In this document: piece after piece, positions 22,793-32,975 of the stretch
Layout of the letters: each line of letters opens with the position of its first letter
How positions within the stretch are numbered: the stretch's first letter is position 1
Source: Aldehydirespirator sp965248735
GTDB lineage: Bacteria > Actinomycetota > Acidimicrobiia > Acidimicrobiales > Aldehydirespiratoraceae
DNA: 64,000 bases
NCBI GenBank assembly: GCA_965248735.1
Contig: OZ252146.1
Coordinates: 434,001 to 498,000, forward strand
Direction of reading: 5' to 3'
Notes under the pieces: generated by a model
What the model was told of the DNA's origin: nothing
Database searches by the model: none
Seen by the model: the letters and a program-made list of their open reading frames with translations, nothing else
Translations under genes and position numbers: made by a program

Positions 22793-23322
22793 TGGGGCGA
22801 CTCGCGGCGGGCTCGAATCTCCACGTATCGCCGCCACTGCGCCCGGACCGACGCCAGCTCGCGGCGGTGGAGGTCGGTGACGGTGAAGCCGCCGGCGCGC
22901 AGAGCCGACACCACGTCACGCTCGGCTCGGTCGCGGTGGGGCCGAGGATGCCCGATCCTCCACGGCAGCCAGCCGCGGAGCCGTCCGTTGCGCGACCCGG
23001 ACGGCTCCACCATGAGAATCCGTCCCTCGTTGGCCAGGATCTCTCCCAGCGCGGCGACGAAGCCGTCGAGATCGGACACCTGAGGGGTGCGCATGAAGGA
23101 CAGGATCGTGTCGTAGCGGGTGCCGCGGGAGCACTCCGCGCACACGGCCGCCTCGACGCCGTCGGCGGGCAGCTCCAACACGCGGCCCACCGCGGAGGCT
23201 GCGAGGGGCTGCCAGCGCTCGTTGAGGGCGTCCAGCAGTGACGGCGGCGGCGGCGGCGCGGCGCTCTGTTGGATGCCGCTCCTTTGCACGCCGCTTTTTT
23301 GGTGGCGGGCACCGATCGTCAT
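22777..23322 (-). CDS. Methyltransferase-like protein
   Basis: The 181-aa protein resembles part of a class I SAM-dependent methyltransferase: VLELPADGVEAAVC, DLDGFVAALGEILANEGRILMVEPSG and a C-terminal GGFTVTDLHR segment. A clear glycine-rich motif I is not visible, so activity is uncertain. The start is the ATG at 23322, 6 bases after a TACGTT box. The 3' end and stop codon lie in the repeat element. Confidence 0.55.
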   Translation of the reverse strand: MTIGARHQKSGVQRSGIQQSAAPPPPPSLLDALNERWQPLAASAVGRVLELPADGVEAAVCAECSRGTRYDTILSFMRTPQVSDLDGFVAALGEILANEGRILMVEPSGSRNGRLRGWLPWRIGHPRPHRDRAERDVVSALRAGGFTVTDLHRRELASVRAQWRRYVEIRARRESPQRPSG

Positions 23323-23328
23323 CGCTCC

Positions 23329-23338
23329 AACGTACTCT
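23329..23338. promoter_or_regulatory. Overlapping divergent leaderless promoters
   Basis: TACGTT on the minus strand (23329-23334) is 6 bases before the ATG at 23322, and TACTCT on the plus strand (23333-23338) is 6 bases before the GTG at 23345. The two hexamers share the central TA, so both -10 elements fit within a 22-bp spacer. Confidence 0.5.
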
Positions 23339-23344
23339 CTAGGT

Positions 23345-24097
23345 GTGCCCGCCGATGCGGGGTGCCCGCCCTGCCATGGACGCCGGGTCGAGGAGTGCGA
23401 AGCGCACCGCGGCCACCCCGGTGGGCTGCCGGCATGCCGATGGGGGTTCCCGCACCCCTCAGCCAGCGACGAGGCCGGCCTCGTGGCCGTGGGTGCTGAC
23501 CTGGAGCCGCCGACGCTGATCGCCGCCTACAGCCGAGGGTTGTTCCCGATGCCGCTGAGACCCGGCGGGCGGATCGGCTGGTGGTCTCCGCCGGAGCGGG
23601 GGGTTCTGGAACCGGAAGGGCTGATTGTCCGCCGCTCGCTGCGCCAGGCCTGCCGTCGCTACGAGATCCGGGTTGACACCGCCTTCGCCGACGTCGTCGA
23701 GGGGTGCGCGGATCCCGCCAGGCCCCATGGCTGGATCGACGATCAGATGCGGGCTGCCTACGTGCAATTGCACCACGCGGGATTCGCCCACAGCGTGGAG
23801 ACATGGAGCGGCGGCGAGCTTGTCGGCGGCCTCTACGGGTTGGCCATCGGCGGGCTGTTCGCGGGCGAGTCCATGTTCTACCGGGCTCGGGACGCGTCGA
23901 AGGTCGCCCTCGTGGCCCTCGCCGACGGCTTGCGTGACGACCACCCGAGACTGATCGACGTCCAGTGGGCGACGCCGCACCTGCGCTCCCTCGGCGTGAC
24001 CGAGATCCCTCGCCGGAACTACCTGCTCCGTCTGCTGGAGCTGCTCGCCTGCCCGCCCCCGGCGCTGTTCGGATTCTCTAAAGCCCAGCCGCCGTAG
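23345..24097 (+). CDS. aat: Leucyl/phenylalanyl-tRNA-protein transferase (Aat)
   Basis: Aat adds Leu or Phe to proteins with N-terminal Arg or Lys, marking them for the N-end rule pathway. The 250-aa protein has IGWWSPPERGVLEP, GLYGLAIGGLFAGESMFYR, ASKVALVAL and the C-terminal LIDVQWATPHLRSLGVTEIPRRNYL. An N-terminal Cys/His-containing stretch of about 40 residues is extra. The 3' end overlaps accE on the other strand by 79 bases. Confidence 0.88.
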   Translation: MPADAGCPPCHGRRVEECEAHRGHPGGLPACRWGFPHPSASDEAGLVAVGADLEPPTLIAAYSRGLFPMPLRPGGRIGWWSPPERGVLEPEGLIVRRSLRQACRRYEIRVDTAFADVVEGCADPARPHGWIDDQMRAAYVQLHHAGFAHSVETWSGGELVGGLYGLAIGGLFAGESMFYRARDASKVALVALADGLRDDHPRLIDVQWATPHLRSLGVTEIPRRNYLLRLLELLACPPPALFGFSKAQPP

Positions 24098-24308
24098 CGG
24101 GCTCTGCGCTGCCAGGGGCGGCCGGCGTAGCGCCAGCGCGGCGAGGGTGCGGGCACGGCCGCTGCGCCCAGATGCGGCCAGATCTCGGCTTGGAGCGCCT
24201 CGACCGCGGCGACGATCGCGGCCCGCTCGGTGTCGGTCGGCTCCGGGGTGATGGACGCGATCTCCAGGCCGCCCAGTGGCGCTGCGGCTGCCGTGGCCTC
24301 CGCGGCGG

Positions 24309-24312
<4 letters not shown>
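24019..24312 (-). CDS. accE: Acyl-CoA carboxylase epsilon subunit
   Basis: The 97-aa protein has the short actinobacterial epsilon-subunit pattern: an EPTDTERAAIVAAVEALQAE helix and a basic C-terminal SPRWRYAGRPWQRRA stretch. The GTG start at 24312 overlaps the accD stop as GTGA. Epsilon subunits stabilise the alpha-beta carboxylase complex. Confidence 0.72.
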
Positions 24313-25865
<1,553 letters not shown>

Positions 25866-25971
25866 GACCCCGAAGGCTACCGGAGGGGCCGGCTATGGAA
25901 GGCGGTACATGCTCGCTCCATGTCTGCAAGCTACTCAGCCGCGGCGAGCCGCATGCTGTCACAAGCAGGTG

Positions 25972-26000
25972 TTGCGAATGAAGTCCTGCTATCTTATGCT
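25972..26000 (+). promoter_or_regulatory. Candidate promoter of the toxin-antitoxin pair
   Basis: TTGCGA and TATGCT are separated by 17 bp in an AT-rich stretch between accD and the HicA-like gene. The predicted start of transcription would be about 50 bases before the ATG at 26057. Confidence 0.4.
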
Positions 26001-26056
26001 GTCTCCTGAATATCTATTCTATCCCGAGTTCAACGAAAGTTGCTTGAAGATTGCGC

Positions 26057-26308
26057 ATGGTGGAACGCCATCCCGACAAGGACATCGACGCCGCCATGGC
26101 CGAAATGAGAGACGCAGGCTGGCGGATCGAACGCACCAAGGGCCGCTCCGCCCACGCATGGGGCAAGGCCTTCTGCCCGCTCGGGGGAGACAGCAGGCAC
26201 ATGGACTGCGCTACGTCGATATCGGGCACGCCCCGCAGCGGCGCCGACGAGGCGCGTAGACTTCGGCAGCGCATCAGGAGATGCCAGAGACTCGGCGAAA
26301 CGACATGA
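26057..26308 (+). CDS. HicA-like toxin of a toxin-antitoxin pair
   Basis: The 83-aa protein starts ERHPDKDIDAAMAEMRDAGW, has the GRSAHAWGKAFCP segment with the candidate catalytic His of HicA-like double-stranded-RNA-binding folds, and ends in a SISGTPR motif followed by a basic helix. It is coupled to the next gene by ATGA. The toxin role is inferred from the fold and pairing. Confidence 0.6.
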   Translation: MVERHPDKDIDAAMAEMRDAGWRIERTKGRSAHAWGKAFCPLGGDSRHMDCATSISGTPRSGADEARRLRQRIRRCQRLGETT

Positions 26309-26595
26309 CCAGAGCGTCCTCCCACAGAGAGAACCCGGTGCATCACTTGGTGTTGGTCACCGAAGGCCGCGACCTGCTTGACGACGATGTCCTCGAAGCG
26401 CTGTACACGGCAGGATGCACTGACGCCAGCATCGGCCACCGCACCGTCGAGTTCGACCGCAGGGCCCCGACTCGATGGGATGCGATCCAGTCGGCGATCC
26501 GGGACGTAACTACCGTCACTGGCGTTCAAGTCGTCGATGTCCGCGACAGCATGGACGCGCTCGCCGGACCAAGATCCGAACGCGCTCTCGCGTAG
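26305..26595 (+). CDS. Predicted antitoxin partner of the HicA-like gene
   Basis: The 96-aa acidic protein contains VLEALYTAGCTDASIG, a TVEFDR strand and a helix rich in Asp. Such small proteins are typically encoded directly after HicA-like genes of this group. No DNA-binding domain is visible. Confidence 0.5.
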   Translation: MTRASSHRENPVHHLVLVTEGRDLLDDDVLEALYTAGCTDASIGHRTVEFDRRAPTRWDAIQSAIRDVTTVTGVQVVDVRDSMDALAGPRSERALA

Positions 26596-26717
26596 CGCCC
26601 GCCCGGGGTCTAGCGAATTACCCATGTCGCTCGGCTTGAGCCTGCGCGGAAACGAGCCTTGTGTACGGGAATCGCCATCGCAAGCACGACGGCCGAAGCA
26701 ATGTCATACCGCTTCGA

Positions 26718-26723
26718 TACTGT
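26718..26723 (+). promoter_or_regulatory. Leaderless -10 box before jetC
   Basis: TACTGT lies 7 bases before the ATG at 26731. It supports that start over the upstream in-frame ATG at 26701 and suggests that the Wadjet genes have their own promoter. Confidence 0.45.
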
Positions 26724-26730
26724 CCCCGCC

Positions 26731-29700
26731 ATGACTGCGCAGGCTATGAACGACACCAACGGATCGGCCAGCCCGACCGATGCAGCGGGCAGCCGGTGGC
26801 GCCTGAACCGGGCCGGGATCATCAACGTATACCAGTACGAGAACGAGGTCCTGCACTTCGCCGGAGGCCGGCTGCTGCTGCGCGGCGTCAACGGCTCGGG
26901 CAAGTCGACCGCGATGAACATGCTGTTGCCGTTCCTGCTGACTGCTCGCCCCGGTCGCATCGACGCGGCTGGCGATCAGAGAGGAATTCTGAGGTCGTGG
27001 ATGCTCAACGGGCGAAACGATGCCCAGCCGGTGGGCTACCTGTGGATCGAGTTCGAGAGACAGGGCGAGTTCATCGTCTGCGGGTGCAGGATCAAGGCCA
27101 GCCGCCAAACCGACACCGTGCCGACGTGGTGGTTCGTCACGTCCAGACGACCCGGCATCGACTTCAGCCTCGTGGTTGGCCACCAGCCGCTGTCGTCGGA
27201 CGGCCTGAGAGCCGCCCTCGACGGCGACGAAGTCTTCAGCGACCGCCGTCGTGACGACTACCGGCGGGCTGTCCGGCAGCGCCTGTTCGGTGGCGCGTCG
27301 ATCGACGACCACATCGGGCTCATCGATGTTGTGCGCAGCCCCCGAGTTGGCGACCGCATCGATCTAGACCTGCCCGAGCATCTCGTTGAAGCGCTTCCCA
27401 AGCTGTCGGAGCAGGCGCTGACCGAGGCCGCCGGACCGCTCGACGACCTCGAAGAGCACCGCCGTAACGTCGACGACTCCGCCCGGACGCTCGAAGCCAT
27501 ACGCGGCCTTCTCGACGTCTACCGTGCCTACTGCGCCGGTGAACTCCAGCAGCGGGCGGGCGAGGGGCGCTCCCGCTTGGCCACGGCGCGAAGCCGAGCC
27601 CGCAACCAGAAGCAGAAGCAGCGGTCAGCGGAGGCGGCCGCGGCCGAAGTGGAGCGCCTCGATGCCGTGATCATCGAGTACGAGCGCACCGAAGGGCGCC
27701 TGCGAAGCGAGATCTCCGCCCTGGAAGAGTCCCGAGCCTACCGCGAGGGCCAGCAACTCGCCGGGCTGCGCGACTTCGTGGCCCACCTCTCGCAGCAGTG
27801 CGACCGCGCCGCTGACCGGGTCGATGGCCGCGAGCGGCAGGCAAGCGCGGCAGCCCGAGAGCTACAACAGGCCCAGGCTCGCGGCCGGAACGACGCGGCC
27901 GCGCTGAACGTCGCGTTGGCCTCCGCGGCCGAACTGAGCGAGCACTGCCGGGTCACCCGACGCCCGCCCGGCCCGGTCACGGTCGCCGAGTCGGCACTGA
28001 CCGGCACAGACGCATCCGAACCCGAGGACACGCTCGACGACCAGTCCATCAGCCGCGAGATCAACGCGGTGGACAGCGCAGTCCTAGAGCGTCGAGCCGA
28101 CCTCGACACAGTTGATGAGGCCCGCGCCGCTCTCGACGCGGCGGAGCAGGAACTCAGCCGGGCCGAGTCGACCCTGAAGGCTGCTTCCGACGCTGAGGAT
28201 CGGGCTGCGACTCGCCTCGCAGAGCAAGACGGTCGCCTTGAGGCGGCACGTCGCGACTGGACCAACCAGACCCTGGAATGGGGGCGGCAAGTCCTGTCCC
28301 AAGCGCAGAAGGCGGGCATCAATGCGCCTGCAGCGACCGCCTTCACCACGGCCGTAACCGACCTTGGGAGCAATACGAGCGGCACTCATCCGACAGCGAT
28401 AGAGGAGGCGGACCGGGTCGAGACTCTCCGGGCGGAGTTGGAGACAGAATGCGGCGATCTCGTCGGCCACTGGCACAGGGCGGCAACGGCAGTCGAGATC
28501 GGTCTGAACGGCGAACTCACCACCGCAGCGGAAGCGCAGGCGCTCGTCGACGAGTTGACCGCCAAGACAGAGCCCGAACCGTCCAGACCCGGCTGGCAGA
28601 CCGTCCCGAGGTACTGCCTCGCCGACCTGACCGACTTCAAGCCCCACCTCGGATCTGATGAGTGCTCCGGCATCGAGGCCGCGCTCGAGTCCTCGGGCCT
28701 GCTCGTGGCCCGTGTCACCGGCGATGCCGTCCTCGAGCTGGCCAGCGGCGAGTTGGTCGCGACTGCGGCGCGGGCCGTCGCGAGCCCGCTGAGCGACTGT
28801 CTCGCAGTGACAGTGCCGGACCGCCTCCGCGGACAGGTGGACCCCCGTGCAGTGGCTCGGCTCCTCGACTCGATCTCCTGCGACATGTCGAGCGACGCCG
28901 CTACGGCCGTCGCCACCGACGGCTCCTTCCGGGTCGGCGTACTGCGCGGCCGCCACCGCAAGGAGCGCGCCGAGTTCATCGGTACCACCGCCCGCCAGGC
29001 GAACCTCGAACGCCAACGGCGGGAGGCTTCGGCGCAATTGGAGGCGGCGCTCTCCGCCGTGGAGAACAGCCGCACGGAGTTGGCCGAGTGCCAGTCGTCG
29101 CGAGCGGAGGTCCGGAGGCTTCAGGAACACCTGCCCTCCACGGCCACCATCGTCGAGGCGGCCGCCGCGGTCGCCGCCGCAGCCCACGTCGCGGGCGCCG
29201 CGGAGAACGACCGGAAGGCGGCCGCGTCACGCCGCGCTGATGCGGAGCGGTTGTCAGTCGAGGTCTCGGACCAACTTCACCGCACAGCCGTGTCCCTCCG
29301 ACTGCCAACGGACCGGCCTGGTCTCGAAGCGGTTCGCGGGGATCTGCGGGATCTGGTGTCGAGCCTGGAGAGATGCCGCTCGCGGCTCGACGCTCTGACA
29401 CGATCGATTGACGGTTGTCGCAGCGCCGCCGCGCATTGGCGGGCCGCCGAGTCCGATCTTCTCTTGGAACGTAAGACCCTGGACAAGACCGAGTCCGAGC
29501 ACGACCGCGAACGGGCTCGACTCGCGACGATCGAGGGGAGCATCGGCGCGCAGTACGAAGAGGTTGTCGCCGGCCGCAACAGGCGCAGGAATGATCTGGA
29601 GGACGTCGAGAGGCGCCTGGCAGAGTCCCGAGAGCAGCGGGAAGACGCAGGCGAGCGCAGGGCGGAAGCACGTGTCGCGGCCGGCGTGGCGGCTGACGAG

Positions 29701-31014
29701 CGGGCTCGCGCCGATCAGACGTGTGAGGAGACACGCGTGTCTTTGATGCGGGCGCTGGAGACTCCTGGACTCCTCGACGCACTCTCGGACCCCGACGGCC
29801 CACCGCCAGCCCCGGTCGTAGCCCGCGAGCCAGGCCCTGAGGGCCTGCGCCAGATACTCGAAGCTGTCGACCTCCTGCTCGTGGCTGCAGGTGAGCGCGA
29901 GGCGGCGACAAGCGCCAACGAGCCAGACGGCGGGGCCCTCGACCCTTCCGGGGACATCGACCCTCGCCCGGGAACGACCAGTCGCAGCCGCGCCGGGGAC
30001 AGCAGCACTGGTTCGGACGCCCCGAGGGCGGACAGAGTCACCGCCGACAGCGTGCGGCAGTCGCTGAGGCGGCGACGCGACGCCCTGGGCGCGGGCTGGG
30101 ACGCAGAGGAGCGCCAGCCTGACCCGGCGATGCCGCTCGTGGTGGAGGTGACGGGACCGTCGGGCAAGGCTCCCTTGGCGTCTTCTGTCCGGGCTGTCTC
30201 GCGACAGCACGAGCACATGGCCGGCCTCCTCGACCACAAGCAGAGCGACGCTCTGCGGGAACTGCTGCAGGGTCGGATAGCGGGCGAGATCGCTCGCCGA
30301 GCCCATGGAGCCGCGACGCTGGTGGAACGCATGAACGACCGGCTGGGCGCGGTCAGGACCACCCATGACGTGGGAGTCCGCCTGCGGTGGCGGCGAGCGG
30401 CGGAGCTCGACTCGTTCACCGACCGCATGATCGACCTGCTGACGAAGCTCCCGGACCTCCGCACAGATGACGAGGAGAGCGAGTTGCGGCAGGCGCTGTC
30501 AGACCACCTGAGAGAGGCACGGGCGCTTCAGCCGGACGTGCCCTACCGGCAGCTCATAGCCGAGACACTCGACTACAGGAATTGGCACGAGATGGCGGTG
30601 ATGGTGCGCCGGCCCGGCGAGAAGGAGGCCAGGCTGGGCCGGAGGACGCCGCTGTCGGAGGGAGAGAAGAAGCTCGTCACATACCTTCCGCTGTTCGCCG
30701 CGGTGGCCGCCTCCTACGACGCGCTCGCCGAACGGGCCGCCGCGGCCAGCGAAGACGGGTCGGGGATCGCCCGCTTCGTAGTGCTTGACGACGCGTTCGC
30801 CAAAGTGTCCGAGGACAACCACGCCAAGCTTTTTGGCCTGCTGGTCGACCTCGACCTCGACCTCATCGCCACCAGCGAGCGGCTCTGGGGCACCCACGCC
30901 ACGGTGCCCGAGTTGGCCATCACCGAGGTGGTAAGGGACGCGAGGCTGGGAGCGATCCTGCTGGAGCACTACCGATGGGACGGCCAGACTCTCGAACGGC
31001 GTTTAGCGGCATGA
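26731..31014 (+). CDS. jetC: Wadjet SMC-like ATPase JetC (TIGR02680 family)
   Basis: JetC is the SMC-type motor of Wadjet, which recognises and disables circular plasmid DNA. The 1427-aa protein has an N-terminal P-loop GVNGSGKST (residues 52-60), a long Glu/Arg/Ala-rich coiled coil with a hinge region, and a C-terminal head with an ABC signature-like LSEGEKKL (about 1308) and Walker B FVVLDDAFAKV (about 1348). The Walker B acidic pair is DD. N-terminal RAGIINVYQYENEVLHF is typical of TIGR02680. It is translationally coupled to jetA. Confidence 0.93.
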   Translation: MTAQAMNDTNGSASPTDAAGSRWRLNRAGIINVYQYENEVLHFAGGRLLLRGVNGSGKSTAMNMLLPFLLTARPGRIDAAGDQRGILRSWMLNGRNDAQPVGYLWIEFERQGEFIVCGCRIKASRQTDTVPTWWFVTSRRPGIDFSLVVGHQPLSSDGLRAALDGDEVFSDRRRDDYRRAVRQRLFGGASIDDHIGLIDVVRSPRVGDRIDLDLPEHLVEALPKLSEQALTEAAGPLDDLEEHRRNVDDSARTLEAIRGLLDVYRAYCAGELQQRAGEGRSRLATARSRARNQKQKQRSAEAAAAEVERLDAVIIEYERTEGRLRSEISALEESRAYREGQQLAGLRDFVAHLSQQCDRAADRVDGRERQASAAARELQQAQARGRNDAAALNVALASAAELSEHCRVTRRPPGPVTVAESALTGTDASEPEDTLDDQSISREINAVDSAVLERRADLDTVDEARAALDAAEQELSRAESTLKAASDAEDRAATRLAEQDGRLEAARRDWTNQTLEWGRQVLSQAQKAGINAPAATAFTTAVTDLGSNTSGTHPTAIEEADRVETLRAELETECGDLVGHWHRAATAVEIGLNGELTTAAEAQALVDELTAKTEPEPSRPGWQTVPRYCLADLTDFKPHLGSDECSGIEAALESSGLLVARVTGDAVLELASGELVATAARAVASPLSDCLAVTVPDRLRGQVDPRAVARLLDSISCDMSSDAATAVATDGSFRVGVLRGRHRKERAEFIGTTARQANLERQRREASAQLEAALSAVENSRTELAECQSSRAEVRRLQEHLPSTATIVEAAAAVAAAAHVAGAAENDRKAAASRRADAERLSVEVSDQLHRTAVSLRLPTDRPGLEAVRGDLRDLVSSLERCRSRLDALTRSIDGCRSAAAHWRAAESDLLLERKTLDKTESEHDRERARLATIEGSIGAQYEEVVAGRNRRRNDLEDVERRLAESREQREDAGERRAEARVAAGVAADERARADQTCEETRVSLMRALETPGLLDALSDPDGPPPAPVVAREPGPEGLRQILEAVDLLLVAAGEREAATSANEPDGGALDPSGDIDPRPGTTSRSRAGDSSTGSDAPRADRVTADSVRQSLRRRRDALGAGWDAEERQPDPAMPLVVEVTGPSGKAPLASSVRAVSRQHEHMAGLLDHKQSDALRELLQGRIAGEIARRAHGAATLVERMNDRLGAVRTTHDVGVRLRWRRAAELDSFTDRMIDLLTKLPDLRTDDEESELRQALSDHLREARALQPDVPYRQLIAETLDYRNWHEMAVMVRRPGEKEARLGRRTPLSEGEKKLVTYLPLFAAVAASYDALAERAAAASEDGSGIARFVVLDDAFAKVSEDNHAKLFGLLVDLDLDLIATSERLWGTHATVPELAITEVVRDARLGAILLEHYRWDGQTLERRLAA

Positions 31015-32975
31015 CCTTCGAGCCCCTTGCCTCCGCATCCTCTTCTCCGCCGGTTGGCGGCCCATCGGACGGCCGCGACTCCGAGCCGGCCACCTCCGAC
31101 GGTCGATCCGAGCGGCCGGACTCCACGCCCGAGCGCAGTGCTGGCAAAGGCGATCGACGAGCCGGCTTTCACGGCCTGGCCGAGCCCTCGCACGATCCGG
31201 GCAGCGGCAACGAGGGGCCGGACCGCGCTCGCTCGCTGTTCCGGTACATCGCCGCGGACGCGTGGCGCGAGTACCGCGCCATCCTTGGGGTGTTCGCCGG
31301 CACGTTCTTCGCTGAGTTCACTCCGGAGGAGATTTCGGCCGAGCCCGCGGTCGTGCGAGCCGGGGTCGATCCGGCGACGGTCCCCGACCGGCTGGAAAGC
31401 CTCCGCCGCTGGGGGAACCTGACGGTGTCATCGTCGGTCGGGAACCCATCGAGCATCGAGGACTACTACCGGCGCCGCAATCGGTACCTGATCACAAGAT
31501 CAGGCCAGGAGGTATTCCAGCTCGTCGAGGGCGTGCTGGCCGCGGTCGACGAGATCGTGGACGTCCAGGCCGGGCGGCTGCGCGACCTGCACCGCGCTCT
31601 TCACACGCTGGGTGAGGGGGCGGAGGACTTCGCGCACACGCCCGCCGAGGACCTCTCCAGCGCGGTGCGCACCGTGTTCGACCTCCACGAGCGCTTCACA
31701 ACCGAACTCACCCAGTTCTTCGCCGATCTCAACCAGTGGCAGAGCCGGTACGACCTCAACCCCGACGAGGTCCAGCTGTTCGCAGGGATCCTGGTCTCTT
31801 ACGTGTCCGAACAGCTCTCCGAGATCGAGCGTATGACACGGCCGATCGCGCGCAGCCTCAAGGCCGTCCTGCCCCGGCTCGAGATGCTGCTGGGGGCGCT
31901 GAGGCCCGGCCTGGCCGTCCGCGTCGATGACGCCGGGCTCGGCGGCGACGTGGCCGTCCGCCGACTGCCCGGCACTGCGGCCAAGGACTGGGAACACTTG
32001 GCGGAGTGGTTCGTCGCGCCGCCGGGACAGACGTCGCGGCTCGATCGGCTCACGCGTCAGGCTGTCGGGGCGGTGCGCACCCTCACGGCGAACGTCACCC
32101 GGCTGTCCCGAGTCGGACTCGGCGCGGCGTCGAAGAGAGCCGACTTCCTGCGCCTGGCCGGATTCTTCGACCGCGCCGCCACGAGGGCGGAGGCGCACGA
32201 CATTGCGACTGCCGCGTTCGGACTCGGCTCGAGCCGCCGTCTCGGGACGCTGTCTGCGGATGCCGACGACCCTGAGCCGACCAGCACGGCCTGGAGGGAC
32301 GCTCCCCGCGCGATCGTGCCGGTGTCGCTGCGCGACCGCGGCGACACCACTCAAAGGGGTAGGGCGACGCCCATCCGCGACCGGCGACGAGAACGGGAAC
32401 TCATGCAGCGTGACCGCGAGCTAGAAAGAGTCGCCCACGAGGACGCTGCCGCCGAACTTCTGTCCCGCGCGGACGACCGCGGCCACATCGACGGCGCCGA
32501 GATGTCAGTCGCCAGCTTCTCGATGCTGCGCGACCTAGTCAGCCGTTCTGGTCACGACCACAGCGCCGGGGCGAGGGTTCGCACGGTGACCGAGTTCGGA
32601 GTCCGATGTACGGTGACCAGGGCTGACGGGGCGAGCACCGCAGTCGAATGCCCCGAAGGACGGCTCTTGATGCACGGTGTGGTGGTAAGCGTCATCCGTG
32701 ATGGGAAAGACCTCGGACCATCGTCGAACGGAGCGACCGCTGACTCGACGAACGCACCGGCCCACCCGGCGGGCAGCCGCGTCGCAGCTCAAGTGTCAGC
32801 GGGAGCGCCGCTGGCCGACGGCCCGGAGGCAATGAACGGCACGGCCATCATGTCCGAGGCCGTCAACCCAGCCGATCTACTGGCCGCCGACGCATCGGAG
32901 CCGGCTGAAGGCACGGCGGCGGCCGACGAACGAACGGCGGCGTTGGATGCGGCGGTCACCGGAGCGCCAGCATGA
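31011..32975 (+). CDS. jetA: Wadjet JetA (TIGR02677/DUF2397, kleisin-like)
   Basis: The 654-aa protein shows the TIGR02677 features: LFRYIAADAWREYRAILGVF, ADLNQWQSRYDLNPDEVQLF and a segment with WEHLAEWFVAPPGQ and the helical DFLRLAGFFD. In condensin-like complexes this subunit plays the kleisin role. A low-complexity first 80 residues and a variable C-terminal region after about 560 are specific to this protein. It starts in an ATGA overlap with jetC and ends in one with jetB. Confidence 0.9.
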   Translation: MTFEPLASASSSPPVGGPSDGRDSEPATSDGRSERPDSTPERSAGKGDRRAGFHGLAEPSHDPGSGNEGPDRARSLFRYIAADAWREYRAILGVFAGTFFAEFTPEEISAEPAVVRAGVDPATVPDRLESLRRWGNLTVSSSVGNPSSIEDYYRRRNRYLITRSGQEVFQLVEGVLAAVDEIVDVQAGRLRDLHRALHTLGEGAEDFAHTPAEDLSSAVRTVFDLHERFTTELTQFFADLNQWQSRYDLNPDEVQLFAGILVSYVSEQLSEIERMTRPIARSLKAVLPRLEMLLGALRPGLAVRVDDAGLGGDVAVRRLPGTAAKDWEHLAEWFVAPPGQTSRLDRLTRQAVGAVRTLTANVTRLSRVGLGAASKRADFLRLAGFFDRAATRAEAHDIATAAFGLGSSRRLGTLSADADDPEPTSTAWRDAPRAIVPVSLRDRGDTTQRGRATPIRDRRRERELMQRDRELERVAHEDAAAELLSRADDRGHIDGAEMSVASFSMLRDLVSRSGHDHSAGARVRTVTEFGVRCTVTRADGASTAVECPEGRLLMHGVVVSVIRDGKDLGPSSNGATADSTNAPAHPAGSRVAAQVSAGAPLADGPEAMNGTAIMSEAVNPADLLAADASEPAEGTAAADERTAALDAAVTGAPA

